33,247 nucleotides of DNA from Pseudomonas bananamidigenes. GTDB lineage: Bacteria > Pseudomonadota > Gammaproteobacteria > Pseudomonadales > Pseudomonadaceae. The translations under genes and the position numbers were made by a program. The stretch is from positions 1 to 33,247 of the forward strand of contig NZ_LRUN01000076.1 of NCBI RefSeq assembly GCF_001679645.1, written 5' to 3'. Under the pieces are notes generated by a model. It saw only the letters and a list, made by a program, of their open reading frames with translations, made no database searches and was not told the DNA's origin. Positions 8,433 to 16,222 of this stretch are shown piece by piece (positions within the stretch are counted from its first letter, which is position 1; every line of letters starts with the position of its first letter).

Positions 8433-9137
8433 ATGTCCGATTTCAACACCGCTGAATCCGTAGTTACCCTGTCGTCCAAAGCGGAATACGAAAACTCCAT
8501 CAATCTTTCACAACACATTCCACAAGCGAAGATCATCAGCGAGATGGTGCTCGACGCATTCCAGTCGACCCGCGAGAGCGAGCAGATCCGCGAACTGCGT
8601 GCCGCGATCCGTCAGGCTCACGACCGCTTCGATGACGACCAGGCCTACGAGCTGATGGGCCAGCTCAAGCGCCTGAAGGACGCCGAGGCAGCCGATATTG
8701 CGGCGCTTGAAGACCTGAGCAGCAAGTTTCCGATCAGCCGCATCCTCTCCAGTTTCAAGGACGACCCGGCATTTCAGGAAATCGTCTATGGTCTGGCTCT
8801 GAAGATCCTCAACCAGACCCATCAGGCCATCAGCAATCCAAGCGGCGGCAAGAGCAAGGCTGCCCGCGCCAGGAAAGACGTCGAAGTGTTCAGCATCAGC
8901 AAGGACGGCATCAGTGTGACCCTGCCAATGCGCACACCGCGTTCGCGTCTGAGCGTGGATCGTGAGGCGCTGGAGTTCCTCGGTTTCACTTTCGTCGGTG
9001 AAGGCGAAGAAGCGGAAATCGAGGGCGAAACCTTCGTCGACAACAGCGGTAACGAACACGCGATCAACCGCAAGAACATCATCACCGCCCTGCAGCAGCA
9101 GACCGCGTTCGACGGTTACAGCATCGCCGCGCAATAA
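8433..9137 (+). CDS. Unrecognised 234-aa cytoplasmic protein
   Basis: I do not recognise the family. There is no signal peptide or membrane segment. Residues about 50-100 are helical and charged (STRESEQIRELRAAIRQ, then QLKRLKDAEAADIAALEDL), compatible with a short coiled coil. A basic linker SKAARARKD (about 142-150) follows. The C-terminal ~85 residues contain SISKDGISVTLPMRTPRSRL and an acidic EGEEAEIEGE patch. A helical N-terminus, basic linker and small C-terminal module resemble nucleoid or DNA-binding proteins in outline only. It has its own leader of about 115 bases after the kinase, a weak ribosome site, and ends at a strong bidirectional terminator. Confidence 0.75.
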   Translation: MSDFNTAESVVTLSSKAEYENSINLSQHIPQAKIISEMVLDAFQSTRESEQIRELRAAIRQAHDRFDDDQAYELMGQLKRLKDAEAADIAALEDLSSKFPISRILSSFKDDPAFQEIVYGLALKILNQTHQAISNPSGGKSKAARARKDVEVFSISKDGISVTLPMRTPRSRLSVDREALEFLGFTFVGEGEEAEIEGETFVDNSGNEHAINRKNIITALQQQTAFDGYSIAAQ

Positions 9138-9150
9138 AACCGGCGCAGAC

Positions 9151-9187
9151 AAAAAAGCCCCGCTCTGAATCTCAGGCGGGGCTTTTT
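9151..9187. terminator. Bidirectional intrinsic terminator
   Basis: GCCCCGC (9157-9163) pairs with GCGGGGC (9176-9182), flanked by six A on the left and five T on the right. It can terminate the 234-aa gene on the plus strand and the RidA gene on the minus strand. Confidence 0.9.
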
Positions 9188-9206
9188 GCTGTTCGGCTTT
9201 GCGGGA

Positions 9207-9698
9207 TTACGTCGAAGGATGCACGGCTGCAATCATGTCGACTTCAATGGCCGCGTTTTTCGGCAACTGATAGACACCGACGGTGGTGCGCGTGTGCCGC
9301 CCGGCATCACCCAATACATGACTGAAAACGTCCGATGCGCCGTTGGCCACTTCGCTCAGGTCAACGAAGTCCGGGGTCGACTTCACATAGACGGTGACCC
9401 GCAACAACGCCCTGACCTTGTCCAGCGAACCGATCGCATCGACGATGAACGCCAGGCAGCGCATGGCGCTGATGCTCGCGGCAGCCTGGGCGTCCTCGAG
9501 GGTCAGCTCCAGCCCGACCCGGCCGGGATACTGAATCTTTCCTTCCGTACGCGGCACCATACCGCTGATATACAGCTCATCGTGATGACGCACCAACGGC
9601 GAGTAATTGCCGCCCACGGTGTTCTCGCCATTGATGTCGTAATTCAGCTCTTTTGCCAGGGCAATGAAGCGTTCGTCGCAGGTCATCCTCTCAGTCAT
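9207..9698 (-). CDS. RidA (YjgF/YER057c/UK114) family protein
   Basis: A 163-aa protein, longer than the classical ~130-aa RidA. It carries the family pattern: NTVGGNYSPLVRHHDELYISGMVPR near residue 27, a central helix with QAAASISAMRCLAFI, VLLRVTVYV-like strand residues, and the C-terminal RTTVGVYQLPKNAAIEVDMIA. RidA members hydrolyse reactive enamine/imine intermediates from PLP enzymes, but this longer subgroup lacks the conserved Arg in the usual IPR context, so its activity is uncertain. It is a single gene converging on the 234-aa gene. An alternative start at Met5 is possible. Confidence 0.85.
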   Translation of the reverse strand: MTERMTCDERFIALAKELNYDINGENTVGGNYSPLVRHHDELYISGMVPRTEGKIQYPGRVGLELTLEDAQAAASISAMRCLAFIVDAIGSLDKVRALLRVTVYVKSTPDFVDLSEVANGASDVFSHVLGDAGRHTRTTVGVYQLPKNAAIEVDMIAAVHPST

Positions 9699-9840
9699 TT
9701 CGCCCAGCCTCTTGAACGATGCGTGAAGAATTGCAGATTACGACAGTCGGGCGCCGAGCAGTGCATCGCGCCGTAACTGACAGGGTTGGATCCAAATCTA
9801 GGGCTTTTGTCGAAACACTGCAACCTGTGGTGGCTTGTAC

Positions 9841-9874
9841 AAAAAAGCCCCGCACGACATTAAGCGTGCAGGGC
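9841..9874 (-). terminator. Intrinsic terminator of higBA
   Basis: GCCCCGCACG (9847-9856) pairs with CGTGCAGGGC (9865-9874) with one mismatch. Six A on the plus strand give the U-run on the minus-strand transcript, 24 bases past the antitoxin stop. Confidence 0.85.
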
Positions 9875-9897
9875 TTTACGCAGACTTCGAAACGACT

Positions 9898-10212
9898 CTA
9901 AACAGCGCTCAATCGCTCGACCATATCAGGGAATTTTTCCACCAAACGGATCAGCAAGGCAGCTTGAGCGTTGGGCTTGGATTTCTCCTGTTCCCAGTTT
10001 CTTAGGGTGCTTGGACTTGTCCTGATTCGTCTGGCAAAAACGGCCTGTGACATGTGCAGTTTTTCCCGTAACGCTACGATTTCCTGAGCACCGACTTCAG
10101 GAGCTGGTTTCTCCTCAAGCGTCGTATTACGTAACGTGATTTTTCCTTCGCGTTGAGCCGCCATCTCATCAACGCCCTGCATCAACTCTGCAAACAGGTC
10201 GCGTTTTTTCAT
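9898..10212 (-). CDS. higA: HigA2-type antitoxin with Xre/Cro HTH
   Basis: A 104-aa antitoxin. The N-terminus (KKRDLFAELMQGVDEM) matches the toxin-binding tail of HigA2-type proteins. Residues about 40-95 form an HTH_3/Xre domain: LREKLHMSQAVFARRIRTSPSTLRNWEQEKSKPNAQA. It neutralises HigB and, with the toxin, represses its own operon. Its ATG overlaps the toxin stop by 4 bases, giving toxin-first order as is typical of hig loci. The palindrome upstream of higB is the probable binding site. Confidence 0.9.
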   Translation of the reverse strand: MKKRDLFAELMQGVDEMAAQREGKITLRNTTLEEKPAPEVGAQEIVALREKLHMSQAVFARRIRTSPSTLRNWEQEKSKPNAQAALLIRLVEKFPDMVERLSAV

Positions 10213-10553
10213 GGGGTACCTCGTGTTTTCAACTCTTTCTCTATAGCTCCCTTGAGCGCCTTCTCTTGCTCGGCGGTCAAATTCTCAAGCTCATCTTTGT
10301 CATAAATCGCAAACATCCAGAACTGGCCATCATTCATAAGCCAATAATAAATAACTCGCAAGCCGCCTCGCCTGCCCTTGCCACGACGAACATCAACCCA
10401 ACGCAGTTTTCGGAAGCCGCCTGTTCGTGGCATGACATCGCCTGCATGCGGATTGCTTTGCATGTAGGTCTGCAGCTCACGATATTCGTCGTCCGTGAGG
10501 TAATGACCCAGGTTTGCGGTGAATAGTGTGGTTTCAAAGAATACTGTTCTCAT
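10209..10553 (-). CDS. higB: HigB2-type toxin, RelE/ParE-fold mRNA interferase
   Basis: A 114-aa protein with the HigB2 (RelE-like, former DUF1044) pattern: FFETTLFTANLGHYLTDDEYRELQ at the N-terminus, GDVMPRTGGFRKLRW, the basic RRGKGRRGGLRVIYYW strand, and FAIYDKDELENLT. HigB2 toxins cleave translated mRNA in the ribosomal A site. The basic residues expected for catalysis are present, so it looks active. First gene of the pair, with no clear Shine-Dalgarno before its ATG; the leader is occupied by a palindrome. Confidence 0.9.
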   Translation of the reverse strand: MRTVFFETTLFTANLGHYLTDDEYRELQTYMQSNPHAGDVMPRTGGFRKLRWVDVRRGKGRRGGLRVIYYWLMNDGQFWMFAIYDKDELENLTAEQEKALKGAIEKELKTRGTP

Positions 10554-10560
10554 TCAAAAA

Positions 10561-10581
10561 CTATAAGCAAATTGCCTATAG
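10561..10581. promoter_or_regulatory. 21-bp palindromic operator in front of higB
   Basis: CTATAAGCAA-A-TTGCCTATAG is an inverted repeat with 9 of 10 matching arm positions, starting 7 bases before the higB ATG. On the minus strand it ends in TATAGT, a good -10 candidate, with TTGTTC 18 bases further up as a weak -35. HigA binding here would block RNA polymerase. Confidence 0.7.
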
Positions 10582-10624
10582 CTGAACAATAAACACCTTT
10601 CGCGGCGAATAAACAATCCTCAAC

Positions 10625-10660
10625 AAAAAACCCCGCTCATCTCTCGATGAACGGGGTTTC
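10625..10660 (-). terminator. Intrinsic terminator of the cyo operon
   Basis: CCCCG (10631-10635) pairs with CGGGG (10652-10656) and the stem continues with TCAT/ATGA. The A-run at 10625-10630 gives six U on the minus-strand transcript, just after cyoE. Confidence 0.88.
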
Positions 10661-10678
10661 TCGTACAGCGTTCGAACC

Positions 10679-11566
10679 TTACGGCGCGTACGTCAGCAGC
10701 AGCTCGGTCGGCACCTTGAAGTCCAGGGACATCATGACGCTCAACGCGGTGATGGTGAAGATCGAGAACACGAACAGCTTGCGTGCCCAGACCGTATCAT
10801 CCACCGCCTTGTAGCCGGTCCAGGCCATGTACAGCCAGTACATGCCCATGGCCGCGGCGACGGCGAGGTAGCTCATGCCGGCGTAGCCGCTGAAGGTCAA
10901 CATCAGGGTCGCCACGAGGAACGCCAGGATGTAGAACAGGATGTGCTTCTTGGCCACCTGGATTCCGCGCTTCACTGGCAGCACCGGAATCGATGCGGCC
11001 AGGTAATCGTTGAAGCGGAAGATCGCGATGGCGTAGGAATGCGGCATCTGCCACAGGCTGAACATCACCAGCAGGGTCAGCGCGGCCATGTCGAAGCTGT
11101 TGGTCACGGCCACGTAACCGATCACCGGCGGCATGGCGCCCGACAGACTGCCCACCAGCGTGCCGTGAACCGACTTGCGCTTGAGGTACAGGCTGTAGAA
11201 GCCGACGTAGATGATGAAGCCGATCACGGCGAACAGGGCAGCCAACGGGTTGGCCACCTTGTACAGCAACGCAACGCCGGCGACACCCAGGACGGTCGCA
11301 TAGACCAGGGCCAGCTTCAGGGAGATAAGGCCCTGGACCAGCACCCGGTTTTTGGTGCGCTCCATCTTCAGGTCGATGTCGCGGTCGATGCAGTTGTTGA
11401 ACACGCAACCGGAGGCCACGACCAGGGACGTGCCGATCATGGCGGCCAGGAACACCGCCAGATCCACATGCCCTTTCGAGGCCAGGAAGAACCCGCCTGC
11501 CACAGAAAGCACGTTACCGAAAATGATCCCCGGTTTGGTGATTTGGATAAAGTGCTTGAGCGACAT
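10679..11566 (-). CDS. cyoE: Protoheme IX farnesyltransferase (heme O synthase) CyoE
   Basis: A 295-aa UbiA-superfamily prenyltransferase that adds a farnesyl group to heme B, making the heme O used by the bo3 oxidase. The metal-diphosphate motif is seen as NNCIDRDIDLKMERTKNR (about residues 57-74), and there are eight to nine hydrophobic segments. The length fits the family (290-300 aa). It follows cyoD by 10 bases as the last gene of cyoABCDE, and an intrinsic terminator follows it. Confidence 0.96.
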   Translation of the reverse strand: MSLKHFIQITKPGIIFGNVLSVAGGFFLASKGHVDLAVFLAAMIGTSLVVASGCVFNNCIDRDIDLKMERTKNRVLVQGLISLKLALVYATVLGVAGVALLYKVANPLAALFAVIGFIIYVGFYSLYLKRKSVHGTLVGSLSGAMPPVIGYVAVTNSFDMAALTLLVMFSLWQMPHSYAIAIFRFNDYLAASIPVLPVKRGIQVAKKHILFYILAFLVATLMLTFSGYAGMSYLAVAAAMGMYWLYMAWTGYKAVDDTVWARKLFVFSIFTITALSVMMSLDFKVPTELLLTYAP

Positions 11567-11576
11567 CGGGTCTACC

Positions 11577-11912
11577 TCACTTCGCCATCATGAACGTATG
11601 GATGCTGAACATGATCCACAGCGACAGGCCGACCAGCAGCAGGATCACGATGGCCGTAAAGACGAACGCGATCACGTTGTTACGCTGAGCCACGGAGCGG
11701 TCCAGGTGCAGGAAGTAATACAGGTGAACGATCACCTGGATCACCGCGAACAGCAGGACGATTGCCAGCGTGGTGGACTTCGGCAGGGTCGGGAACATCA
11801 CCAGGCCGAACGGGATGACGGTCAGGATCACCGACAGGATGAAGCCGATGGCGTACGACTTTACGCTGCCGTGGCCAGCATCATGGCTGTCATGGGAGTG
11901 TGCATTAGCCAT
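11577..11912 (-). CDS. cyoD: Cytochrome bo3 ubiquinol oxidase subunit IV
   Basis: A 111-aa subunit with three membrane helices (about 20-40, 48-68, 80-103), including the conserved HLYYFLHLD. Subunit IV assists assembly of the copper site. ATG 11912 shares one base with the cyoC stop codon (TAATG); a longer frame from 11957 would add 15 residues inside cyoC and is rejected. The hydrophilic N-terminus is His-rich (four His in residues 1-14). Confidence 0.95.
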   Translation of the reverse strand: MANAHSHDSHDAGHGSVKSYAIGFILSVILTVIPFGLVMFPTLPKSTTLAIVLLFAVIQVIVHLYYFLHLDRSVAQRNNVIAFVFTAIVILLLVGLSLWIMFSIHTFMMAK

Positions 11913-12538
11913 TACAGGGTCCCCATCAGGTAAACAACGGTGAATACGCAGATCCACACCACGTCCAGGAAGTGCCAGAACAGGCTCAGGCAGCTCAGAC
12001 GGGTCTTGTTCGTCGCCGTCAGGCCGTGCTTGTTGACCTGGTACATCATGATGCCCATCCAGATCAGACCTGCGGATACGTGCAGACCGTGGGTACCGAC
12101 CAGGGTGAAGAACGCCGACAGGAAGCCCGAACGGCTAGGACCGAAGCCCTCGGAGATCAGCAGGTGGAACTCGTTGATCTCCATGGCGATGAAGCCTGCG
12201 CCGAGCAGGAAGGTCAGGAACAGCCAGCCCAGAACCTGCTGCTTTTTACCCTTGTACAACGCCAGCATGGCGAAGCCGTAGGTGATCGAGCTGAACAACA
12301 GCAGAGCGGTTTCGCCCAGCACGTATGGCAGTTCGAAGATGTCGTGGCCCGACGGGCCACCGGCAACGTTGTTTACCAGTACCGCGTACACCGCAAAGAT
12401 CGATGCAAACAGAATGCAGTCGGTCATCAGGTAGAGCCAGAAACCGTATACGGTCATCTCGCCCGAGTCGTGGTGATGGTCGTCATGCCCATGGTCATGG
12501 CCATGGGCGTGTCCAGCATTGGTCACTAAGTTCGACAT
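11912..12538 (-). CDS. cyoC: Cytochrome bo3 ubiquinol oxidase subunit III
   Basis: A 208-aa subunit III with five predicted membrane helices and the family motifs YGFWLYLMTDCILFASIF, LVGTHGLHVSAGLIWMG and FWHFLDVVWICVF. Its N-terminal 26 residues contain eight histidines (AHGHDHGHDDHHH), an unusually metal-binding-like tail on the cytoplasmic side. It starts 3 bases after cyoB and is translationally coupled to cyoD. Confidence 0.96.
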   Translation of the reverse strand: MSNLVTNAGHAHGHDHGHDDHHHDSGEMTVYGFWLYLMTDCILFASIFAVYAVLVNNVAGGPSGHDIFELPYVLGETALLLFSSITYGFAMLALYKGKKQQVLGWLFLTFLLGAGFIAMEINEFHLLISEGFGPSRSGFLSAFFTLVGTHGLHVSAGLIWMGIMMYQVNKHGLTATNKTRLSCLSLFWHFLDVVWICVFTVVYLMGTL

Positions 12539-12541
12539 TGT

Positions 12542-14572
12542 TTAAGCCTGTTCCAACTTGGTTTCAACACGGGTCGCGGAAGCAGGGATCTTCCCGGCCG
12601 CTACCAGACGCTTGTGCTGCTCGGCTTCGATGCGTTCGATCACGTCGACCGGCACCATGTAGCCTTGATCGTCACGTGCAGCGTGGATCACGAAGTAGAT
12701 GACAGTGCCGGCCAGGCTGGCGATCGCCAACCACCAGATGTGCCAGATCATCGCGAAACCGAACACGGTCAGCAGTGCGCCCATCACCACGCCAGTGGCG
12801 GTGTTGTTCGGCATGTGGATCGGCTCGTACTTGGCCGGAGTCTGGTACGCGGTACCGTTTTCCTTGGCTTCGGTGAACGGGTCGATGCAGTCTGCTTTTG
12901 GCAGCACGGCGAAGTTGTAGAACGGAGGTGGCGACGAGGTCGACCATTCCAGGGTGTGGCCGTTCCACGGGTCACCGTGTTCACACATGTTTTCCGGCTT
13001 GTTGCGGTCACGCACCGAGACGTACAGCTGGATCAGCTGGCAGGCGATGCCCACGGCGATCAGGATCGCACCGAACATGGCAACGTACAGGTACGGTACC
13101 CACTCAGGGTTGGTGGTGGCGTTCAGACGACGGGTCATGCCCATGAAGCCCAGAGCGTAGAGCGGCATGAACGCGACGAAGAAGCCCGAAATCCAGAACC
13201 AGAACGCTGCTTTACCCCAGCCTTCGTGCAGCTTGAAGCCGAACGCTTTCGGGAAGTAGAAGCCGAAACCTGCGATGTAGCCGAATACCGCGCCGCCGAT
13301 GATCACGTTGTGGAAGTGCGCGATCACGAACAGGCTGTTGTGCAGAACGAAGTCGGCACCCGGAATGGCCAGCAGTACGCCGGTCATGCCGCCGATCGCG
13401 AAGGTCACCATGAAGCCCAGGGTCCACAGAACCTGGCTGGTGAAGCGCAGACGGCCCTGGTAGATGGTGAACAGCCAGTTGAACAGTTTCACACCCGTCG
13501 GGATGGAGATCAGCATCGTCGCCAGACCGAAGAAGGCGTTGACGCTGGCACCCGAACCCATGGTGAAGAAGTGGTGCAGCCAAACCATGAAGCCCAGTAC
13601 CGAGATCGCGCCCGAAGCGTAGATCATCGAGTGGTGGCCGAACAGTTTCTTGCCGGTGAAGGCCGAGACCACTTCCGAGAAGATACCGAAGGCCGGCAGG
13701 ATCAGGATGTAAACCTCAGGGTGGCCCCATGCCCAGAACAGGTTGACGTACATCATTGGATTGCCACCAAGTTCATTGGTGAAAATGTGGAAATCCATGT
13801 AACGGTCAAGGGTCAGCAGTGCCAGGGTCGCGGTCAGGATCGGGAACGAAGCCACGATCAGAACGTTTGCCCAGGTGCAGGTCCAGGTGAAGATCGGCAT
13901 GTCCATCAGTTTCATGCCAGGGGTACGCATTTTCAGCACGGTAGCGAGGAAGTTGACCCCCGTTAACGTTGTCCCGAGACCGGATAGCTGTAGCGCCCAG
14001 ATGTAGTAGTCCACACCCACCCCAGGGCTGTATTGCAGACCCGACAGCGGTGGATAGGCAACCCAGCCGGTCTTGGCGAATTCGCCGACGCCCAGGGAAA
14101 CGTTGATCAGCACGACGCCGGACACCAGCAGCCAGAAGCTCAGGGAGTTCAGGAACGGGAACGCAACGTCGCGGGCACCGATCTGCAGCGGCACTGCAAG
14201 GTTCATCAGGCCGGTGAAGAATGGCATCGCCATGAAGATGATCATGATCACACCGTGAGCGGTGAAGATCTGGTCATAGTGTTCAGGTGGCAGGTAGCCA
14301 GGCGAACCCTCGGTGGCCATGGCCAGCTGGGTACGCATCATGATGGCGTCGGCAAAGCCACGCAGCAGCATGACCATGGCAACGATGATGTACATCACAC
14401 CGATTTTCTTGTGGTCGACCGACGTCAGCCACTCGGTCCACAAGTAAGTCCACTTCTTGAAGTAGGTGATTGCAGCGAACAACGCCAGACCACCGAGCGC
14501 GATCATCGAGATGGTGACCATCACGATCGGCTCGTGGAAAGGGATCGCTTCCCAACTTAATTTACCAAACAT
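12542..14572 (-). CDS. cyoB: Cytochrome bo3 ubiquinol oxidase subunit I
   Basis: The 676-aa catalytic subunit, full length for CyoB. It oxidises ubiquinol, reduces O2 to water and pumps protons. Visible heme-copper features are WAWGHPEVYILILPAFG (Cu-B His and the Tyr crosslink), LHHFFTMGSG (Cu-B histidine pair) and IAHFHNVIIGG (heme ligands). The extra N-terminal helix and the extended C-terminal region typical of quinol oxidases are present. It begins 3 bases after cyoA. Confidence 0.97.
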   Translation of the reverse strand: MFGKLSWEAIPFHEPIVMVTISMIALGGLALFAAITYFKKWTYLWTEWLTSVDHKKIGVMYIIVAMVMLLRGFADAIMMRTQLAMATEGSPGYLPPEHYDQIFTAHGVIMIIFMAMPFFTGLMNLAVPLQIGARDVAFPFLNSLSFWLLVSGVVLINVSLGVGEFAKTGWVAYPPLSGLQYSPGVGVDYYIWALQLSGLGTTLTGVNFLATVLKMRTPGMKLMDMPIFTWTCTWANVLIVASFPILTATLALLTLDRYMDFHIFTNELGGNPMMYVNLFWAWGHPEVYILILPAFGIFSEVVSAFTGKKLFGHHSMIYASGAISVLGFMVWLHHFFTMGSGASVNAFFGLATMLISIPTGVKLFNWLFTIYQGRLRFTSQVLWTLGFMVTFAIGGMTGVLLAIPGADFVLHNSLFVIAHFHNVIIGGAVFGYIAGFGFYFPKAFGFKLHEGWGKAAFWFWISGFFVAFMPLYALGFMGMTRRLNATTNPEWVPYLYVAMFGAILIAVGIACQLIQLYVSVRDRNKPENMCEHGDPWNGHTLEWSTSSPPPFYNFAVLPKADCIDPFTEAKENGTAYQTPAKYEPIHMPNNTATGVVMGALLTVFGFAMIWHIWWLAIASLAGTVIYFVIHAARDDQGYMVPVDVIERIEAEQHKRLVAAGKIPASATRVETKLEQA

Positions 14573-14575
14573 CGT

Positions 14576-15517
14576 TTACTCCTCTGCCCCGGCAGCTGAA
14601 TGCGAATTCGAGTCCATATCCGTTGCCGCCACTTCTTTCTCTTTCTTCTCGTGCTTCAGCGGCTTGCCCGGTTTCATGCCTTCGTACTTGTCGACGATGG
14701 TCTGGAACAGGTTCGGCGTGACCGAGGAGTAGAGCTCGACTGGATTGTTCTGGCTTGGCTTGGCAAGGGCTGCGTATTCAGCTTGTTCAAGCTGTTTAGG
14801 TGCCTTTTTGACTTCACTTACCCAGGCGTCGAAATCTTCCTGAGAAGTTGCGATCGCTTTGAATTTCATACCGGTGAAACCAGCGCCGCTGTAGTTGGCG
14901 GAGATACCGTCCATTTCAGCGTTGCGGTCAGCGATCAGATGCAGCTTGGTGGTCATGCCCGCCATCGCGTAGATCTGGCCGCCCAGACCCGGGATGAAGA
15001 ACGAGTTCATCACCGCGTCCGAAGTGATCCGGAAGTTGACTGGCGTGTGCGCCGGGAACACGATCTTGTTGACCGTGGCGATGCCTTGTTCCGGGTAGAT
15101 GAACAGCCACTTCCAGTCCAGCGCGACCACTTCGATGGTCACAGGCTTGACGTCGGATTCGATCGGACGATACGGATCCAGCGAGTGGGTCGACTTGTAG
15201 GTGATGTAACCCAGGGCAATGATGATCAGGACCGGAATGGTCCAGACGGCCACTTCGATCTTGGTCGAGTGCGACCATTTCGGGGTGTAGACGGCGTTCT
15301 TGTTGGAGGCGCGGTACTTCCAGGCGAACAGGAAGGTCATGACGATGACCGGCACAACGACCAACAGCATCAGCAGCGTGGCGGTGATGATCAGGTTGCG
15401 CTGTTCCAGGCCAACCTGGCCCGTTGGATTGAGCAAGGTCATGTTGCAGCCTCCCAGCAACAACGTGCCGAGCAGCGGCACTAGGCCTAGTAATCTGGGG
15501 TACCTGTTTTTACTCAT
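14576..15517 (-). CDS. cyoA: Cytochrome bo3 ubiquinol oxidase subunit II, lipoprotein
   Basis: A 313-aa subunit II. A lipoprotein signal ends with LLGGC (Cys24), followed by two membrane helices (about 42-65 and 88-108) and a periplasmic cupredoxin-like domain. The domain lacks the Cu-A cysteines, as expected for a quinol rather than cytochrome c oxidase. GAGGT lies just before ATG 15517; a longer frame from 15571 would displace the lipobox and is rejected. First gene of cyoABCDE, preceded by about 820 bases without a recognised gene. Confidence 0.95.
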   Translation of the reverse strand: MSKNRYPRLLGLVPLLGTLLLGGCNMTLLNPTGQVGLEQRNLIITATLLMLLVVVPVIVMTFLFAWKYRASNKNAVYTPKWSHSTKIEVAVWTIPVLIIIALGYITYKSTHSLDPYRPIESDVKPVTIEVVALDWKWLFIYPEQGIATVNKIVFPAHTPVNFRITSDAVMNSFFIPGLGGQIYAMAGMTTKLHLIADRNAEMDGISANYSGAGFTGMKFKAIATSQEDFDAWVSEVKKAPKQLEQAEYAALAKPSQNNPVELYSSVTPNLFQTIVDKYEGMKPGKPLKHEKKEKEVAATDMDSNSHSAAGAEE

Positions 15518-15666
15518 CTCACGACCTCTAAAGCAGCTTGCGCAATGCAGTTGGGTTTTGATCGCCAACACTTCACCCTGCCAAGGGTTGGCATTTTCTT
15601 TGGATTGAATAAGGGCCGCCCGTCGCGCGTCAGACGCTCGACAAATCCTGGGACAGCGGTCAGTTC

Positions 15667-15885
15667 TTATTCGAATTCGTGGTCAAAGGCCTTGTTACAG
15701 ACCAATTCCATTTGGTGCGGAAAGTTGGAAGGCACCGACACCTGGGTGTCTCGCAGGCCTTTCGGCCCCTCGACACCCGACTTCCTGCTCAGTTCCTTAT
15801 AAAGGTTGAACAGTGCCGGGAATTCAGTGCGGGCGATTGTAGTTAGGTAGCGCCCTGGACACCATGTCTTATCCCGAAATAATTT
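15667..15885 (-). other. Start-less open frame upstream of cyoA, possible small or decayed gene
   Basis: Reading the minus strand from the upstream stop (15886-15888) to TAA at 15667-15669 gives 72 sense codons. By hand count of the last 65 codons, GC is about 66% at position 3, 60% at position 1 and 42% at position 2, a coding-like pattern. The peptide is unremarkable but protein-like (TEFPALFNLYKELSRKSG, later VSVPSNFPHQMELV). There is no ATG before a late Met. GTG and CTG codons exist but lack ribosome sites, and an ATG at 15865 lies in another frame. It may be a decayed gene or a leader frame with an unusual start. Confidence 0.35.
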
Positions 15886-15934
15886 TTATCGCTCAGAGCA
15901 ACAATCCATCACCGTTTTTGCAAAAGTTCCGCAT

Positions 15935-15953
15935 GTTATCGAAATCGATTCTC
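15935..15953. promoter_or_regulatory. Weak Fur-box-like palindrome upstream of cyo
   Basis: GAGAATCGATTTC on the minus strand has an AATCGATT palindromic core and matches about 10 of 19 positions of the classical Fur box. Iron control of cyo is reported in Pseudomonas, which makes the site plausible but not established. Confidence 0.25.
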
Positions 15954-16180
15954 AACAAAAACACCAAAAAATGTAGGTGTACCTGGCTCGGATCAGACAG
16001 TTCCGAAGACATTTTCTGACACTGTGAAGCGCTTAAACCCCGATAACCCAAGGGCTTTGGCCAATGGCCACCCGTTGTTAAAACTGCCTGTTTCGGCACG
16101 AGCGTGCGCAAACCGAAAAACCCTGAAACAGACCAATCCTTTTTTGTAACAACACGCCTATCAAGACCTGCGAAAGACAC

Positions 16181-16222
16181 TGCGACACACCCTGTGTGAC
16201 AACATGTCGCACACCTGTCGCA
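16181..16222. promoter_or_regulatory. Cluster of GCGAC/GTCGC half-sites
   Basis: TGCGACA (16181-16187) is followed by two TGTCGCA copies (16205-16211, 16216-16222), with CACAC-CCT-GTGTG at 16185-16197 in between. GCGNC...GNCGC with variable spacing is the known binding pattern of the RegA/PrrA/RoxR regulators, which control terminal oxidases in Pseudomonas. The distance to cyoA (about 670 bases) leaves the target open. Confidence 0.4.

Noticed and set aside
12614..13966. 450-codon plus-strand open frame opposite cyoB
   Set aside because: Antisense shadow of a conserved oxidase subunit; composition is dominated by His, Asp, Gln and Val without recognisable motifs.
15550..15566. ANR/FNR box near cyoA (TTGATCGCCAACA)
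   Set aside because: Only the left half TTGAT is present; the right half lacks ATCAA.
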